DNA from: Acidobacteriaceae bacterium
GTDB taxonomy: Bacteria; Acidobacteriota; Terriglobia; Terriglobales; Acidobacteriaceae
Assembly: GCA_025462885.1 (NCBI GenBank)
Contig: JAOAPN010000016.1
Span: forward strand, 186,001-250,000
DNA: 64,000 nucleotides
Direction of reading: 5' to 3'
Shown here: positions 24,691 through 33,249 of the stretch, in pieces
How positions within the stretch are numbered: the stretch's first letter is position 1
Layout: every line of letters begins with the position of its first letter
Position numbers and translations under genes: made by a program
The notes under the pieces: model-generated
The model's input: the letters and a program-made list of their open reading frames with translations, nothing else
Told to the model about the DNA's origin: nothing
Database searches by the model: none

Positions 24691-25893
24691 ATGATGTTCT
24701 GGTTTCAGATGCGCGATAAACGGACTATCTCCGCCGGATTCTCCCTGTTACTTCTCTGTATGGCGGTAGGATGCGCAAGTCCGGGTCCGCCGCGCCCTCC
24801 TTCGCTTAATCTTTCGCAGCCGGCCACCGACCTCACCGCACAGCGCGTCGGCGACCAGGTTCTGCTGCGCTGGACGACCCCGGACAAGACCACCGATGGT
24901 CTGCCGATCAAGCAAAACCTGACCGTCCGGGTCTGCCGCACCGCCTTTCCCGCAGTGGCCGGCTCGTCTCTACCGCCGGGCGCAAACCTTGCTCCGCCGC
25001 TCCTTCCGCCGGTTCCAGCCGCAAACCAACCGACACCGCCCTGCAATGAGGTTCTTCGCGTCGCCGTCCATCCCGGCGTCAGCACGGCGACCGACTCACT
25101 GCCCGCCAACCTCACTGCCGACCCCGTCGCTCTGCTCGATTACCGCGTCGAGATCGAGAACGCCGCCACCCACACGGCCGGCCCCTCCAACCCGGCCTTC
25201 AGCGCTGCCGGCACCGCTCCCGCTCCGGTCGAATCCCTCCACGCCTCCGCCATCCCCTCCGGAGCCATGCTTGAGTGGGCCGCCGTTCCGACTCTGACGC
25301 GAGGCCGCCCCGCACCGTTCCTGGAGCTCAACCGCATCAACTCCGCGCTGGTCGCTCCGCCCAGGTCCTCCACCAAAGCCAAGTCGCAGCCCCTCCAGCT
25401 CGCGGGGGCTGAATCACCCGAGGTGCACCTCCGCGCCTCCAGCCCCGCCACCGGAACCATCGATCCCACCGCCCGCTTCGGCCAGACCTACCTCTACACC
25501 GCCCAGCGTGTGCGGCCCATCCAGCTCAACGGTCACGCGATTGAAGTTCGCAGCGTCGTCTCCCCCACCATCACTCTCACGCTGCGTGATACGTTTCCCC
25601 CGGCAGCGCCCACCGGGCTCGCCACGATCCCCACGACGACTCCGCAGCCCGGAATCGACCTCTCCTGGCAGCCCAACGCCGAGCCCGACCTTGCCGGATA
25701 CATCGTCTACCGCCGAGACCTCGCAGGCACCACCCCGACCCGCCTGACCCCGACCGCGATCCCCGGCTCTGCCTTCCGCGACGCGACCGCCGCCCCAGGT
25801 CAGCGGTACGCCTACACCGTCACCGCCATCGACACGAATAACAACGAAAGTAAGGCTTCCCCAGAGGCGGAAGAGACCCTACCCAACCCGTAG
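24691..25893 (+). CDS. Lipoprotein with fibronectin type III-like domains
   Basis: 400 residues. The lipobox CMAVGC-ASP is at about residues 23-31. Three Ig/FnIII-like beta domains follow: QRVGDQVLLRWTTPDK, PSGAMLEWAAV and DLSWQPNAEPDLAGYIVYRRD with YAYTVTAIDTNNNES. The last is a textbook FnIII. The long Pro/Ala linkers suggest flexible exposure at the outer membrane or in the periplasm. Probably a binding or scaffold protein; no enzymatic motif. Alternative start ATG 24709. It ends inside a terminator hairpin at 25874-25898. Confidence 0.82.
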   Translation: MMFWFQMRDKRTISAGFSLLLLCMAVGCASPGPPRPPSLNLSQPATDLTAQRVGDQVLLRWTTPDKTTDGLPIKQNLTVRVCRTAFPAVAGSSLPPGANLAPPLLPPVPAANQPTPPCNEVLRVAVHPGVSTATDSLPANLTADPVALLDYRVEIENAATHTAGPSNPAFSAAGTAPAPVESLHASAIPSGAMLEWAAVPTLTRGRPAPFLELNRINSALVAPPRSSTKAKSQPLQLAGAESPEVHLRASSPATGTIDPTARFGQTYLYTAQRVRPIQLNGHAIEVRSVVSPTITLTLRDTFPPAAPTGLATIPTTTPQPGIDLSWQPNAEPDLAGYIVYRRDLAGTTPTRLTPTAIPGSAFRDATAAPGQRYAYTVTAIDTNNNESKASPEAEETLPNP

Positions 25894-25898
25894 GGTCT
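25874..25898 (+). terminator. Terminator hairpin overlapping the lipoprotein stop codon
   Basis: AGACCCTAC (25874-25882) pairs with GTAGGGTCT (25890-25898) around a 7-nt loop and is followed by TATTCTC. The TAG stop at 25891-25893 lies in the descending arm. Confidence 0.55.
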
Positions 25899-25914
25899 TA
25901 TTCTCAAAAGCAGG

Positions 25915-26526
25915 CTATAGCGCGACCCTGGCGTCGCCCGGGCCTTCCTGTGCCCGTGCGATCACCGCCAGCGTCCGCGAAAGCGGCAGTCCGACGACGT
26001 TGAAGTAGCAACCCTCAATCCTCGGAATCCACCGGGCTGCATAGCCCTGGATGCCATAGGCTCCGGCCTTATCCAGCGGCTCACCGCTGGCGAGATACTG
26101 CACCAGCTCGCGCTCCAGGATCAGGTCGAAGTAGACCTGCGTAATCTCGACCTCGCTCGCAACAGCGGTCCGCGTAATCGCAGCCACTCCGGTCAACACC
26201 TGGTGAGTCCGTCCGGAGAGCAGCTCCAGCATGCGCCGGGCGTCCGCCTGATCGACCGGCTTGCCCAGCATCTCGCCGTCCAGCACGACCGTAGTATCCG
26301 CGCCGATCACCGTGATCGGATCGTTCGGATTCTCCGAGTCGTCCGCTGCCTTATGCCGGTCCCAAATCGCCTGGGCCTTCTCGACCGCGAGCCGCTGGAC
26401 GTACTGTGCGGGCGACTCGCCCTTTTGCGGTGTCTCGTCGACGTCCGCCGCTTCGACCACAAATTCCAGTCCGGCCTGCGTCAGTAACTCCCGCCGACGA
26501 GGAGAGGAAGAAGCCAGGATCAGCAT
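25915..26526 (-). CDS. maf: Maf-family nucleoside triphosphate pyrophosphatase
   Basis: 203 residues. Maf proteins hydrolyse dTTP/UTP or modified nucleotides to the monophosphate and may affect septation. Seen: the start LILASSSPRRRELL with the phosphate-binding SSPRR, catalytic acid in GADTTVVLDG, GKPVDQADA, LSGRTHQVLTG, and AGAYGIQGYAARWIPRIEG. The ATG overlaps the stop of the upstream mutarotase gene (TGATG), so the two are translationally coupled. The Tyr/Gln/Phe choice around the active site is insufficient to separate YhdE- from YceF-type specificity by eye. Confidence 0.93.
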   Translation of the reverse strand: MLILASSSPRRRELLTQAGLEFVVEAADVDETPQKGESPAQYVQRLAVEKAQAIWDRHKAADDSENPNDPITVIGADTTVVLDGEMLGKPVDQADARRMLELLSGRTHQVLTGVAAITRTAVASEVEITQVYFDLILERELVQYLASGEPLDKAGAYGIQGYAARWIPRIEGCYFNVVGLPLSRTLAVIARAQEGPGDARVAL

Positions 26527-27446
26527 CAGGCTCCTGCATTCTCGACGGTGATGTGCGCCGTCATCGCATGCGTCTTGCCGGGTTCCAGCGTTACGGCATT
26601 GACGCCTGCATTTACGGTTTCGACGCAGAGCATCTCGTGCCACTCGTCCGGTCCCATGTCGGGAAGCTCTTTCCACGGATTGAAGACCACCGTGGTATTC
26701 GAATTGGTCTTCTCGATCGTGATCTTCCGCTTCGCCAGCTCGTCGTGGATTACGCACGTCGCCGTGGTGCTTCCATAGATGCGGTCCGTGAACCCGGTAA
26801 ACCGTAGCGGAGCGTGCAGCGCGGGCTTCACCTTGAAGTTGTCCGTCTTGTCGATGAACGATGTCGGCTCCAACCCCGTCACGCTGACCTCATGCACATC
26901 GATCACATGGAAGTAGGTGTGGAAGGCCTCTTCAAACACCATCGGCTTGGCATCGTCGTTCGCCACCGTCATCTTCATAGTCAGCGACCGCCCGATGGTC
27001 AGCTCAAACACCACGCGAAACTTGTCGAAGCCCATGCTGTGGCTCATCGCCGTCGGTCCCAGCGTCAGCGTCATGTGCAGTTCGTCGCCGGCAAGTGCGG
27101 CAAACGCGACGGTCCAATCCTGGATGCGCGCAAACCCATGCGACGGACCCGGCTTTCCGTCGACGCGGTCCTGCTTGGAGTCGGTCGCGAACCAGGGGAA
27201 CGCCAGCGGCACGCCGCCCCGAATCGGTTTGCCCGGTTCGAAGTCGCTCTCGCGGCTCATGAAGATCACCGGTTGCTGGCCCTTGGGCTGCCACGCGGCG
27301 AGGTGTGCGCCCTGCAGGTAGACTCGCGCGCTCGCAGCCGGAGCAGTGATATCGGCGTAGATAAGACCGGTGGGAGTCTGGTGAAACGCCAACACTCCGG
27401 CCAGTCCAAAGTGGGTATTCAGTTCGGAAAGATTCGTTGCAGCCAT
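26526..27446 (-). CDS. D-hexose-6-phosphate mutarotase (YeaD-like)
   Basis: 306 residues of the aldose-1-epimerase superfamily, YeaD branch. Seen: GAHLAAWQPKGQQPVIFMS near residue 46, IRGGVPLAFPWF, the His in GPSHGFAR, FEEAFHTYFHV with the second catalytic His, and the acid in WHEMLCVETVNAG. It speeds alpha/beta interconversion of hexose-6-phosphates in the cytoplasm. Its stop is fused to the Maf start (TGATG), a two-gene operon. Maf has no obvious metabolic link to it. Confidence 0.92.
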   Translation of the reverse strand: MAATNLSELNTHFGLAGVLAFHQTPTGLIYADITAPAASARVYLQGAHLAAWQPKGQQPVIFMSRESDFEPGKPIRGGVPLAFPWFATDSKQDRVDGKPGPSHGFARIQDWTVAFAALAGDELHMTLTLGPTAMSHSMGFDKFRVVFELTIGRSLTMKMTVANDDAKPMVFEEAFHTYFHVIDVHEVSVTGLEPTSFIDKTDNFKVKPALHAPLRFTGFTDRIYGSTTATCVIHDELAKRKITIEKTNSNTTVVFNPWKELPDMGPDEWHEMLCVETVNAGVNAVTLEPGKTHAMTAHITVENAGA

Positions 27447-27479
27447 AGCCTCTATCTTTTCACTCTTTTCATTGAGTCG

Positions 27480-28283
27480 CTAAATCTGCGAGTACGTGGT
27501 TGGCGTCAGCACCAGGTTCGAGATATTGCTTACCGTCGGCTCGAAGTTGAAGTGCGGATTGCTGGAAAGCTTCTTCCACTGCGGATCAGCCATGAACTTA
27601 TCCCAGCCCACCGTCAGCGCATTCAGGTCGGGGAAGGTCAGCATATACGTGAGGCTGGGCGTGCGTGGCCCGATCAAGGTATCGCCATAGAACACCTGCT
27701 GGCAACCGGACCGCGCAAAGATCTCGAACTCGCCGTTGTGGAACATCTCCACCTTGCGGACGTGATCCTGATAGGTCGGGCTCTCGTAGGTCCGGAGATG
27801 AAAGATGCGCTTCTCCTTCGCCGCCGTCGAGGGCGGCACCACCAGCTTCGGAAAGCCGTCGAACGCCGAAAACAACGTGCTCTCCACCCGATCGAACGCC
27901 GGAGACGCCGCCGGCGTATTCCAGAATGGCTCGGCTGCCTTCAGAAAGGCAGCGTCCTGCTGCAGCTTCAGATCGATCGTCGCCAGCGTCTCAAGGTTCG
28001 AGCTCGGCATCAGCAGATACAGTGCCGGAGTCTCCGGCCCATAGGTCAGCCGGAACGCCCCCACCGGCGTAATCCCCAGCTTGTTCAGCGCCGGAATCAG
28101 CGCCTGCTCCACATAGTTATCGGTCAGCTTGCCACCCGGTCCCGAGCGAAGCTGAAACTTCCGCAGCATATAGTACTCGCGCTGCTTGCCACCCGTGCCC
28201 TGCGCTATTGCTTCGGTTGCTCCACCCGCAAGACTTGCCGCTGAAGCAGCCAGCGACGCCGCCAGAAAATTCCGTCGATTCAT
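27480..28283 (-). CDS. NIPSNAP-family protein, putative Tat-exported (paralogue B)
   Basis: About 267 residues. The twin-arginine leader MNRRNFLAASLAASAASLAGG is stronger here than in paralogue A. Two NIPSNAP repeats follow: YYMLRKFQLRSG, with SLTYMLTFPDLNALTVGWDKFMADPQWKKL in the second. The function of the family is unknown; export in bacteria is typical of acidobacterial and planctomycete members. Start is ATG 28283, with a second ATG three codons upstream at 28292. Located between the mutarotase and the nucleoside hydrolase, all on the minus strand, but with gaps that suggest separate transcripts. Confidence 0.87.
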   Translation of the reverse strand: MNRRNFLAASLAASAASLAGGATEAIAQGTGGKQREYYMLRKFQLRSGPGGKLTDNYVEQALIPALNKLGITPVGAFRLTYGPETPALYLLMPSSNLETLATIDLKLQQDAAFLKAAEPFWNTPAASPAFDRVESTLFSAFDGFPKLVVPPSTAAKEKRIFHLRTYESPTYQDHVRKVEMFHNGEFEIFARSGCQQVFYGDTLIGPRTPSLTYMLTFPDLNALTVGWDKFMADPQWKKLSSNPHFNFEPTVSNISNLVLTPTTYSQI

Positions 28284-28402
28284 AGAAGCCAATACCCTTT
28301 CGGCCTTAGAGTCAGCCGTACCCGTTGAATTGAAATCACAGGAAGCATATCAGTCTGGACCCACGACTTTGAAACGTCTCAAACTGTAATCGCTACCACG
28401 CT

Positions 28403-29524
28403 TCACTTCGCCGGGGCCGCCTTCATCAGCTCCACGAACATCCGGTTGAACCGCGCCGTGTCCAGCTCCGTCTGCACATGCACCGGCTTCACCTCGTGCT
28501 GCACCAGTGGCTGGCCATCTGCCTTCATGGACTCGGGACGAAACTCTGTGCCCCATGTCAGCGTGTTGCCATAGCCCGGCCCATGCGTCACATCCACGTC
28601 GACGTACAGCATCTTCTCCGCCGTGATGATCTTCGGGTCGAGCCATGCTGCGGCCGCCAGTTCGTCCCACAGGTAGTAGAGCTCGTGCGTGTACTTCGCG
28701 AGATACTGCGCAGCGGGCTGCTTCGACGTGGAGATCTCATCCAGCATCGTCTGCGTAAAGCGCGTCTTGATGGAGATGTCCACGGTGGTCAGATCCACAC
28801 GTGGCCAGTCTGCCCGCAGGACGATATGCGCGGCCTCCGGGTCCCACCAGAAGTTGAACTCGTGCCGCGGACTGTTCGTAAATTCCGGGTCGTCGGTCTG
28901 CGGACTTATACTTCCACCCATGATCACGATGCCCTGCGTCAACGCCGCAAACTCCGGATCGATCGAGATCGCCAGCGCAATGTTCGTCAGCGGACCCGCC
29001 GCATAGATCGTCACCGCATGCGGATGCGCCCGCACCTGCCGTATGAGGAAGTGCGCTGCATCTTCCGTCGAAGCCTTGATGCTCGGCTCGCCCTCCACCT
29101 GCTTCGGCACTACGAACGCCGTATGGTACGGCTGCGCGCTGGTGTGCGCGGCAAGGTCGCCCCACGCGCCGTACCAGGGAAACGTCCCCTCCCGCGCCTG
29201 ATCCAGCTTGGCCTCGCGCTCCGTCCGCACCAGCGGAAATACCGCTCCCGGAACCACCGGAACATCCGTCCGATGGATCAGCTCCAGCATCCGCAACGTA
29301 TGCTGGACCTCCTCCGGCTCCCACGCATTGCCGCTGACCATCGTGATGCCCAGCACCTGCGTCTGGGGAGACTGCAGCAGGACCATCATGGCCATCTGGT
29401 TCGACCCACCCGGCCCCGAACCATCCTGATCGATAATCACCATCCGCTGCGTCTGGGCACCAGCTCCAGCCGCGCACAGGAACGCCCATACGCCCAGTAA
29501 TCCTCGGATCCAGATCTTCACCAT
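28403..29524 (-). CDS. Secreted nucleoside hydrolase, IUNH superfamily, variant metal site
   Basis: 373 residues. A signal peptide (IWIRGLLGVWAFLCAAGAGAQ) precedes the IUNH fold. The first strand ends IIDQDGSGPGGSNQMAMM; the family normally has DTDPGxDDAxAL. The first two aspartates are kept, but the DD pair that binds calcium is replaced by Ser-Asn after a longer glycine loop. Further conserved blocks are GITMVSGNAW, YAAGPLTNIALAI, GIVIMGGS, EFNFWWDPEAAHIVL and WDELAAAAWLDP. It would split ribonucleosides into base and ribose in the periplasm, or hydrolyse another N-glycoside. ATG 29524 begins the signal peptide. Confidence 0.87.
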   Translation of the reverse strand: MVKIWIRGLLGVWAFLCAAGAGAQTQRMVIIDQDGSGPGGSNQMAMMVLLQSPQTQVLGITMVSGNAWEPEEVQHTLRMLELIHRTDVPVVPGAVFPLVRTEREAKLDQAREGTFPWYGAWGDLAAHTSAQPYHTAFVVPKQVEGEPSIKASTEDAAHFLIRQVRAHPHAVTIYAAGPLTNIALAISIDPEFAALTQGIVIMGGSISPQTDDPEFTNSPRHEFNFWWDPEAAHIVLRADWPRVDLTTVDISIKTRFTQTMLDEISTSKQPAAQYLAKYTHELYYLWDELAAAAWLDPKIITAEKMLYVDVDVTHGPGYGNTLTWGTEFRPESMKADGQPLVQHEVKPVHVQTELDTARFNRMFVELMKAAPAK

Positions 29525-29592
29525 AGAAGCCCAGAGTAGCAGCCCATCCCTCATCACAACCCACGCAAAACCCTGGAGCGGGTTTCCCACCG

Positions 29593-29702
29593 CTGTAAAG
29601 TCGATTCCCTTACGCGAAGCGTCCAATAACCCCACGAAAGTCCTGCCGTAGGCCCCGTGGTGCCTGCCCGGCGTCAGGGCGCCTTGGTACTTGTCTTTAA
29701 GG
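29593..29702. repeat. Dispersed repeat family R1, copy c (longest)
   Basis: Shows the complete R1 order: GTAAAGTCGATTCCCTTACGCGAAGCG core, CCCACGAAAG and CCGTGGTG arms, GCCCGGCGTCAGGGCGCC and GGTACTTGTC. It ends inside the last codons of the endonuclease III gene (stop at 29697), so the repeat overlaps that 3' end by a few bases. Confidence 0.75.
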
Positions 29703-30428
29703 CCCAGCCGGATCCACGGCCAACTGCCGTTGGCCATGCTTGCAAAGCCCCACCAGCGGACACTGTCTGCACTTCGGATCGGCAAACGTACAAATCGTCT
29801 GCCCCAACTGCTTCACCAGTTGATGGTCCTCGTCCATCCTCTCCGCCGACCAGCTCTCCGGGACGATCCGCATCAGCCGCTCTTCCGTGGTCTTCGCGTC
29901 CGCTCGCGCCGTCAACCCCAGCCGCTGGACTACGCGCAGATGATGGCTATCCATGCACAAGGCCCGCCGCCGCAGGGTGCTGAAGTTCACCACCGCTCCG
30001 CTGGTCTTCGGCCCCACCCCGGGAAACTGCTCCAGCCACGTCCGAATCTTGTCCGTGCGATATTGCGCCAGAAAGTCCAGCGTCAGGCTCCCATACCGCC
30101 GCGTTATCTCCTCCAGCGAGCCCTTCAACTGCACGGCCTTCTGCTCGGGAAAGGTCACATCGCCGATCGCCTGCTCGATCTCCTTCAGCGTGGCGTCGCG
30201 CAGATTCTCCCAGCCGCCGAAGCGCTCGCGCAGCTTCGCCACCACCGCGTAGGTCGTCTCCGTCTTCGTCCGCGAAGACAGTAGCGAATAGATAAACTGC
30301 GACAACGGATCCCACGGCGCACGCGGCCTCTGCTCGCCGAAATATTCCAACAGCAGACGATGAATCTCCTCCAACCGCCCATCGGGAGGAGGTGCCGCCG
30401 TACCGGAAGAGAAGAGTGTTTCGCTCAT
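29697..30428 (-). CDS. Endonuclease III-family DNA glycosylase (HhH-GPD with 4Fe-4S)
   Basis: 243 residues. The HhH-GPD fold shows the helix-hairpin-helix FPGVGPKTSGAVV with the catalytic Lys, MDSHHLRVVQRLGL with the catalytic Asp, and a C-terminal iron-sulfur loop CTFADPKCRQCPLVGLC (C-x6-C-x2-C-x5-C). It removes oxidised pyrimidines or mismatched bases and nicks the abasic site. The His-His after the catalytic Asp (usual DTHVxR) is a deviation that places it in a divergent Nth subgroup, so I leave the symbol blank. It sits 19 bp downstream of the isoaspartyl peptidase gene. Confidence 0.88.
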   Translation of the reverse strand: MSETLFSSGTAAPPPDGRLEEIHRLLLEYFGEQRPRAPWDPLSQFIYSLLSSRTKTETTYAVVAKLRERFGGWENLRDATLKEIEQAIGDVTFPEQKAVQLKGSLEEITRRYGSLTLDFLAQYRTDKIRTWLEQFPGVGPKTSGAVVNFSTLRRRALCMDSHHLRVVQRLGLTARADAKTTEERLMRIVPESWSAERMDEDHQLVKQLGQTICTFADPKCRQCPLVGLCKHGQRQLAVDPAGP

Positions 30429-30447
30429 ACCATCGCGCAGCATCGGC

Positions 30448-31386
30448 TTAGCCGTTCCGCGTAACCCCCAACTGCGGCCCCGCCGGAGTCTGCAATCCCC
30501 ACGCCATGCGCGGGGTGTTATGCGCCAGTCCCACCCGTCCGTCCGGCCCCAGCAGGATAATTCCGCCATGTCCGCCGAGCCGCTCGTAGAGGTAGTCGAT
30601 CGCCGCCTGCGCAGCCTCTGCCGGACTTGCTCCTGCCGCAACCTTATCCACCGCCCACTTGCCCAGCACCAGCTTCATGATCGGCTCGCCCCAGCCGGTC
30701 AGCGAAACTGCAGCCGACAGGTTGTCCGCGTAGCATCCGCAGCCAATCAGCGAGCTATCGCCGACCCGGCCCGGAGCCTTGTTCAACGTCCCACCCGTGC
30801 TGGTGCCCGCTGCGATATTTCCAGTGGAATCCATCGCCACCACGCCGACCGTATCGTGCGAGGCCAGCTTCTCAGCGCTCAGGCTTCCGGAAAAAGTCTC
30901 ATCCGGCAGCCCCGCCAGTTCAGCCGCCTGCGCCTTGAACAGACGCTCCTGCTCCCGCGGAATGACCAGCTCCATGTTGTCGCACAGCGCCATCCCATGC
31001 TGCCGTGCAAATCGCTCCGCCCCTGCTCCCACGAAGTACACATGCGGCGACTCATCCAGCACCAGCCGCGCCGCTTTGATCGGATTCCGCAGCCGCTCCA
31101 CGCAGGCGACACCGCCGGTCCGCAGGTTGCTGCCGTCCATCAGCAGCGCATCCATCTGGACCCTGCCATCCTGCGTCAGAAACGATCCCCGGCCTGCGTC
31201 GAAGGTCTCGTCATCTTCCATGACCGCCACTGCGGCCTCGACCGCATCCACCGCCGAAGCACCCCGCTCCAGCAGCCCATATCCCGCCGCCAGCGCATTT
31301 GCGATCCCGCGTTCATGCGCGGCGATCTCCGCCTCCGGCATGGCCCACGCGCCGCCGTGAATCAATAAAACAGGTTGAAAGCTCAT
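30448..31386 (-). CDS. Isoaspartyl peptidase / plant-type L-asparaginase
   Basis: 312 residues of the Ntn-hydrolase asparaginase family. Seen: VLLIHGGAWAMP at the start, DAGRGSFLTQDGRVQMDA, and the autoprocessing site HDTVGVVAMD, where Thr179 becomes the N-terminal nucleophile of the beta subunit. GNIAAGTSTGGTLNKAPGRVGDS, then GCGCYADN complete the active site. The precursor cleaves before Thr179. It hydrolyses beta-aspartyl peptides from damaged proteins, and asparagine. It is upstream of the endonuclease gene by 19 bp, likely one transcript. Confidence 0.94.
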   Translation of the reverse strand: MSFQPVLLIHGGAWAMPEAEIAAHERGIANALAAGYGLLERGASAVDAVEAAVAVMEDDETFDAGRGSFLTQDGRVQMDALLMDGSNLRTGGVACVERLRNPIKAARLVLDESPHVYFVGAGAERFARQHGMALCDNMELVIPREQERLFKAQAAELAGLPDETFSGSLSAEKLASHDTVGVVAMDSTGNIAAGTSTGGTLNKAPGRVGDSSLIGCGCYADNLSAAVSLTGWGEPIMKLVLGKWAVDKVAAGASPAEAAQAAIDYLYERLGGHGGIILLGPDGRVGLAHNTPRMAWGLQTPAGPQLGVTRNG

Positions 31387-31428
31387 CGCATCCTAGTCTA
31401 TCGGACGAGAGCAGCAGGAGAACCCGCC

Positions 31429-31641
31429 ATGCCATCCACGGTCATCGCAGCCATGCACTACGATCCCGAATCCAAAACCCTGACTATTGTCTATCGTGGC
31501 CACAGAGGCACCTACCGGTACTTCGAAGTTACACCTGAAGACTACGCCGCTTTTCGCGCCGCTCCGTCCAAAGGCACCTACCTCAACACCACCTTTAAAG
31601 CCCACGGCTATCGGTACGAACGAGTCGCCTCAACGCACTAA
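31429..31641 (+). CDS. KTSC-domain protein
   Basis: 70 residues covering one KTSC domain: IAAMHYDPESKTLTIVYRG, YRYFEVTPEDYAAF and the closing APSKGTYLNTTFKAHGY-type stretch. KTSC domains occur alone or fused to lysyl-tRNA synthetase or plasmid proteins and are thought to bind nucleic acid, without firm evidence. ATG 31429 has AGGAG nine bases upstream. It is divergent from the isoaspartyl peptidase gene by 42 bp, so their promoters must overlap. Confidence 0.85.
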   Translation: MPSTVIAAMHYDPESKTLTIVYRGHRGTYRYFEVTPEDYAAFRAAPSKGTYLNTTFKAHGYRYERVASTH

Positions 31642-31747
31642 GCAAACATCCTTAGCAGGGAAACCACTCGATTGTGCTGTCTTTTAAAACATCTGCCAGC
31701 TCGTTATCCGGAGAAACCCGCTGCTGCGCGAACTTCTTCATCAAGCC

Positions 31748-31816
31748 GTGCCCTTCCGAATACCCTTTGGATTCAATCGAACCGGCGAAGATGTACCACC
31801 GGTACAGGTCGATACC
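31748..31816. repeat. Dispersed repeat family R2, copy d (truncated)
   Basis: Holds CCCTTCCGAATACCC, TTCAATCGAACCGGCGAAGATG, and a right terminus GGTCGATACC. The left inverted end is absent. TACCGG occurs inverted at CCGGTA (31799-31804). Close to copy e at 35424 in inverse orientation of the inner blocks. Confidence 0.65.
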
Positions 31817-31818
31817 GC

Positions 31819-32448
31819 TTAGAGTGCCAAAGCCTTGCGTCGCTCCGTCTCCAGGTAGGTATACCGAATGCGGTGGATCACCGTAATCGTGGAGAACAAC
31901 GCCAGCACCCACAACGCCGGAGCCATCACGCCCCACCGGTTGCACAAGGCTCCCAGGATGACACAGACGATTCGTTCCGGACGCTCCATGAAGCCGACCT
32001 TGCACGTCCCGATCAGTGCCTCGGCCCGCGCTCGCGTATAGCTCACCATCAGGCAGGCCGTCATGACAAACGCCACCAGCCCAACGTAAAATAGGCGATT
32101 GCCCCGGGCGTAGTACACCAGCAGCCCGAAGAAGATCGCTACATCTGAGTACCGGTCCATGACCGAATCGAAGAACGCCCCGAACACCGATACCTGGTTC
32201 GTCTGCCGCGCCACCCGGCCATCCACCATGTCGAAGACGCCCGCGCCGATAATGATCAGCCCGGCATAGAAGAACATCCGGTCCGCATGGGGTCCGCGCG
32301 CGAATCCAAAGAAAAACGCCGCCACCACGTTGATCAGCAGCCCGATAAACGTCAGCGTGTTCGGCGAGATTTTCGAGAGGGCAAGGCCGTTGACGATCTT
32401 CTGCAGCAGCCAGCCGCTGCCCTTTCCAAATGCGCTCGTCCAGGTCAT
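31819..32448 (-). CDS. CDP-alcohol phosphatidyltransferase
   Basis: 209 residues with five to six membrane helices. The diagnostic CAP motif is complete: FDMVDGRVARQ, then GAFFDSVMDRYSD, matching DxxDGxxARx8GxxxDxxxD. It transfers a phosphatidyl group from CDP-diacylglycerol to an alcohol such as glycerol-3-phosphate, inositol phosphate or another acceptor, in the inner membrane. Length and the KIVNGLALSKISPNTLTFIG start are nearer to archaeal/actinobacterial inositol-phosphate-type enzymes than to PgsA or PssA, but acceptor choice cannot be settled by eye. greA is next upstream on the same strand, 65 bp away. Confidence 0.92.
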   Translation of the reverse strand: MTWTSAFGKGSGWLLQKIVNGLALSKISPNTLTFIGLLINVVAAFFFGFARGPHADRMFFYAGLIIIGAGVFDMVDGRVARQTNQVSVFGAFFDSVMDRYSDVAIFFGLLVYYARGNRLFYVGLVAFVMTACLMVSYTRARAEALIGTCKVGFMERPERIVCVILGALCNRWGVMAPALWVLALFSTITVIHRIRYTYLETERRKALAL

Positions 32449-32513
32449 AGGGTGTTCGTCATAAACAAATCATTCGGGAGATCGTTGGTGATTATGCAGT
32501 AAAGCGGCTAGGC

Positions 32514-33038
32514 CTACTCCGCTTCCGTCTTGGCCGCCGCCGCAGCAGCAAGATCGGCAGCAGCAAGGTCCGCGGCGTCGTGAATCGTACTCAACTTCAA
32601 AATTTCAAGCTCGCGCTTGCCGCTTGGGGTGATCACCGTGGCGGTATCGCCAATCATCTTGCCCAGCAGCGCCCGCCCGATCGGCGAGGTCGTCGAGATC
32701 AGACCCTTCGCGACGTCCGACTCTTCGCTCGTCACCAACTGGTACTGAATCTCTTCATCTTTGCTGGAATCGAAGACCGTCACGGTCGAACCGAATCCCA
32801 CCTTGTCATGCGGGATATTCGTCAGGTTGACCATCGCCAGTTCGCCCATGCGTTTCTTGAGCTGCCCCAGGCGCGCGTTGACAAACACCTGCCGCTGCTT
32901 CGCCATGTGATACTCGGCGTTCTCGCTCAGGTCTCCCAGGGCGACAGCCTTTTTGATCTCGGCTGGCAGTTCTGTCGTCAGCTCATACTCCAGCTGCTTG
33001 ATCTCTTCCGCGAGTCTTTTCTTAACTAATTCTGGCAT
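32514..33038 (-). CDS. greA: Transcription elongation factor GreA with alanine-rich tail
   Basis: 174 residues against about 158 usual. The N-terminal coiled coil carries the acidic tip DLSENAEYH, and the C-terminal FKBP-like domain shows VGFGSTVTVFD, TSEESDVAKGLIS and SPIGRALLGKMIGD. GreA makes stalled RNA polymerase cleave the backtracked transcript. The extra C-terminal segment, from about residue 155, repeats AADLA and then runs as Ala6-KTEAE. It is low complexity and may vary between strains. ATG 33038 precedes MPELVKKRL, the expected start. Confidence 0.95.
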   Translation of the reverse strand: MPELVKKRLAEEIKQLEYELTTELPAEIKKAVALGDLSENAEYHMAKQRQVFVNARLGQLKKRMGELAMVNLTNIPHDKVGFGSTVTVFDSSKDEEIQYQLVTSEESDVAKGLISTTSPIGRALLGKMIGDTATVITPSGKRELEILKLSTIHDAADLAAADLAAAAAAKTEAE

Positions 33039-33249
33039 GGGCCTTCCGATAACACAGACGTACCCGCACACCCTCACGGCTTCGCCCTGAACTCAAACCC
33101 CGATTATACGACGCGACCCCGCCATCTCCACAAAGCCGGGCCAGCTGGAACATTCCAGCAAACCACAGGTCCGGAACCGCAAATCCCAGCCACCCCGTAA
33201 AATAGCCCCAACGACCGGACGGCCAAGCCCCGGCAGAAGGAGTTCCCGT

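Noticed and set aside
26814..28244. Long plus-strand open frame opposite the mutarotase and NIPSNAP genes
   Set aside because: It crosses two real minus-strand genes and has His/Arg-rich shadow composition.
29525..29785. In-frame upstream extension of the nucleoside hydrolase
   Set aside because: The extra residues are translated R1 repeat, and the signal peptide begins at 29524.
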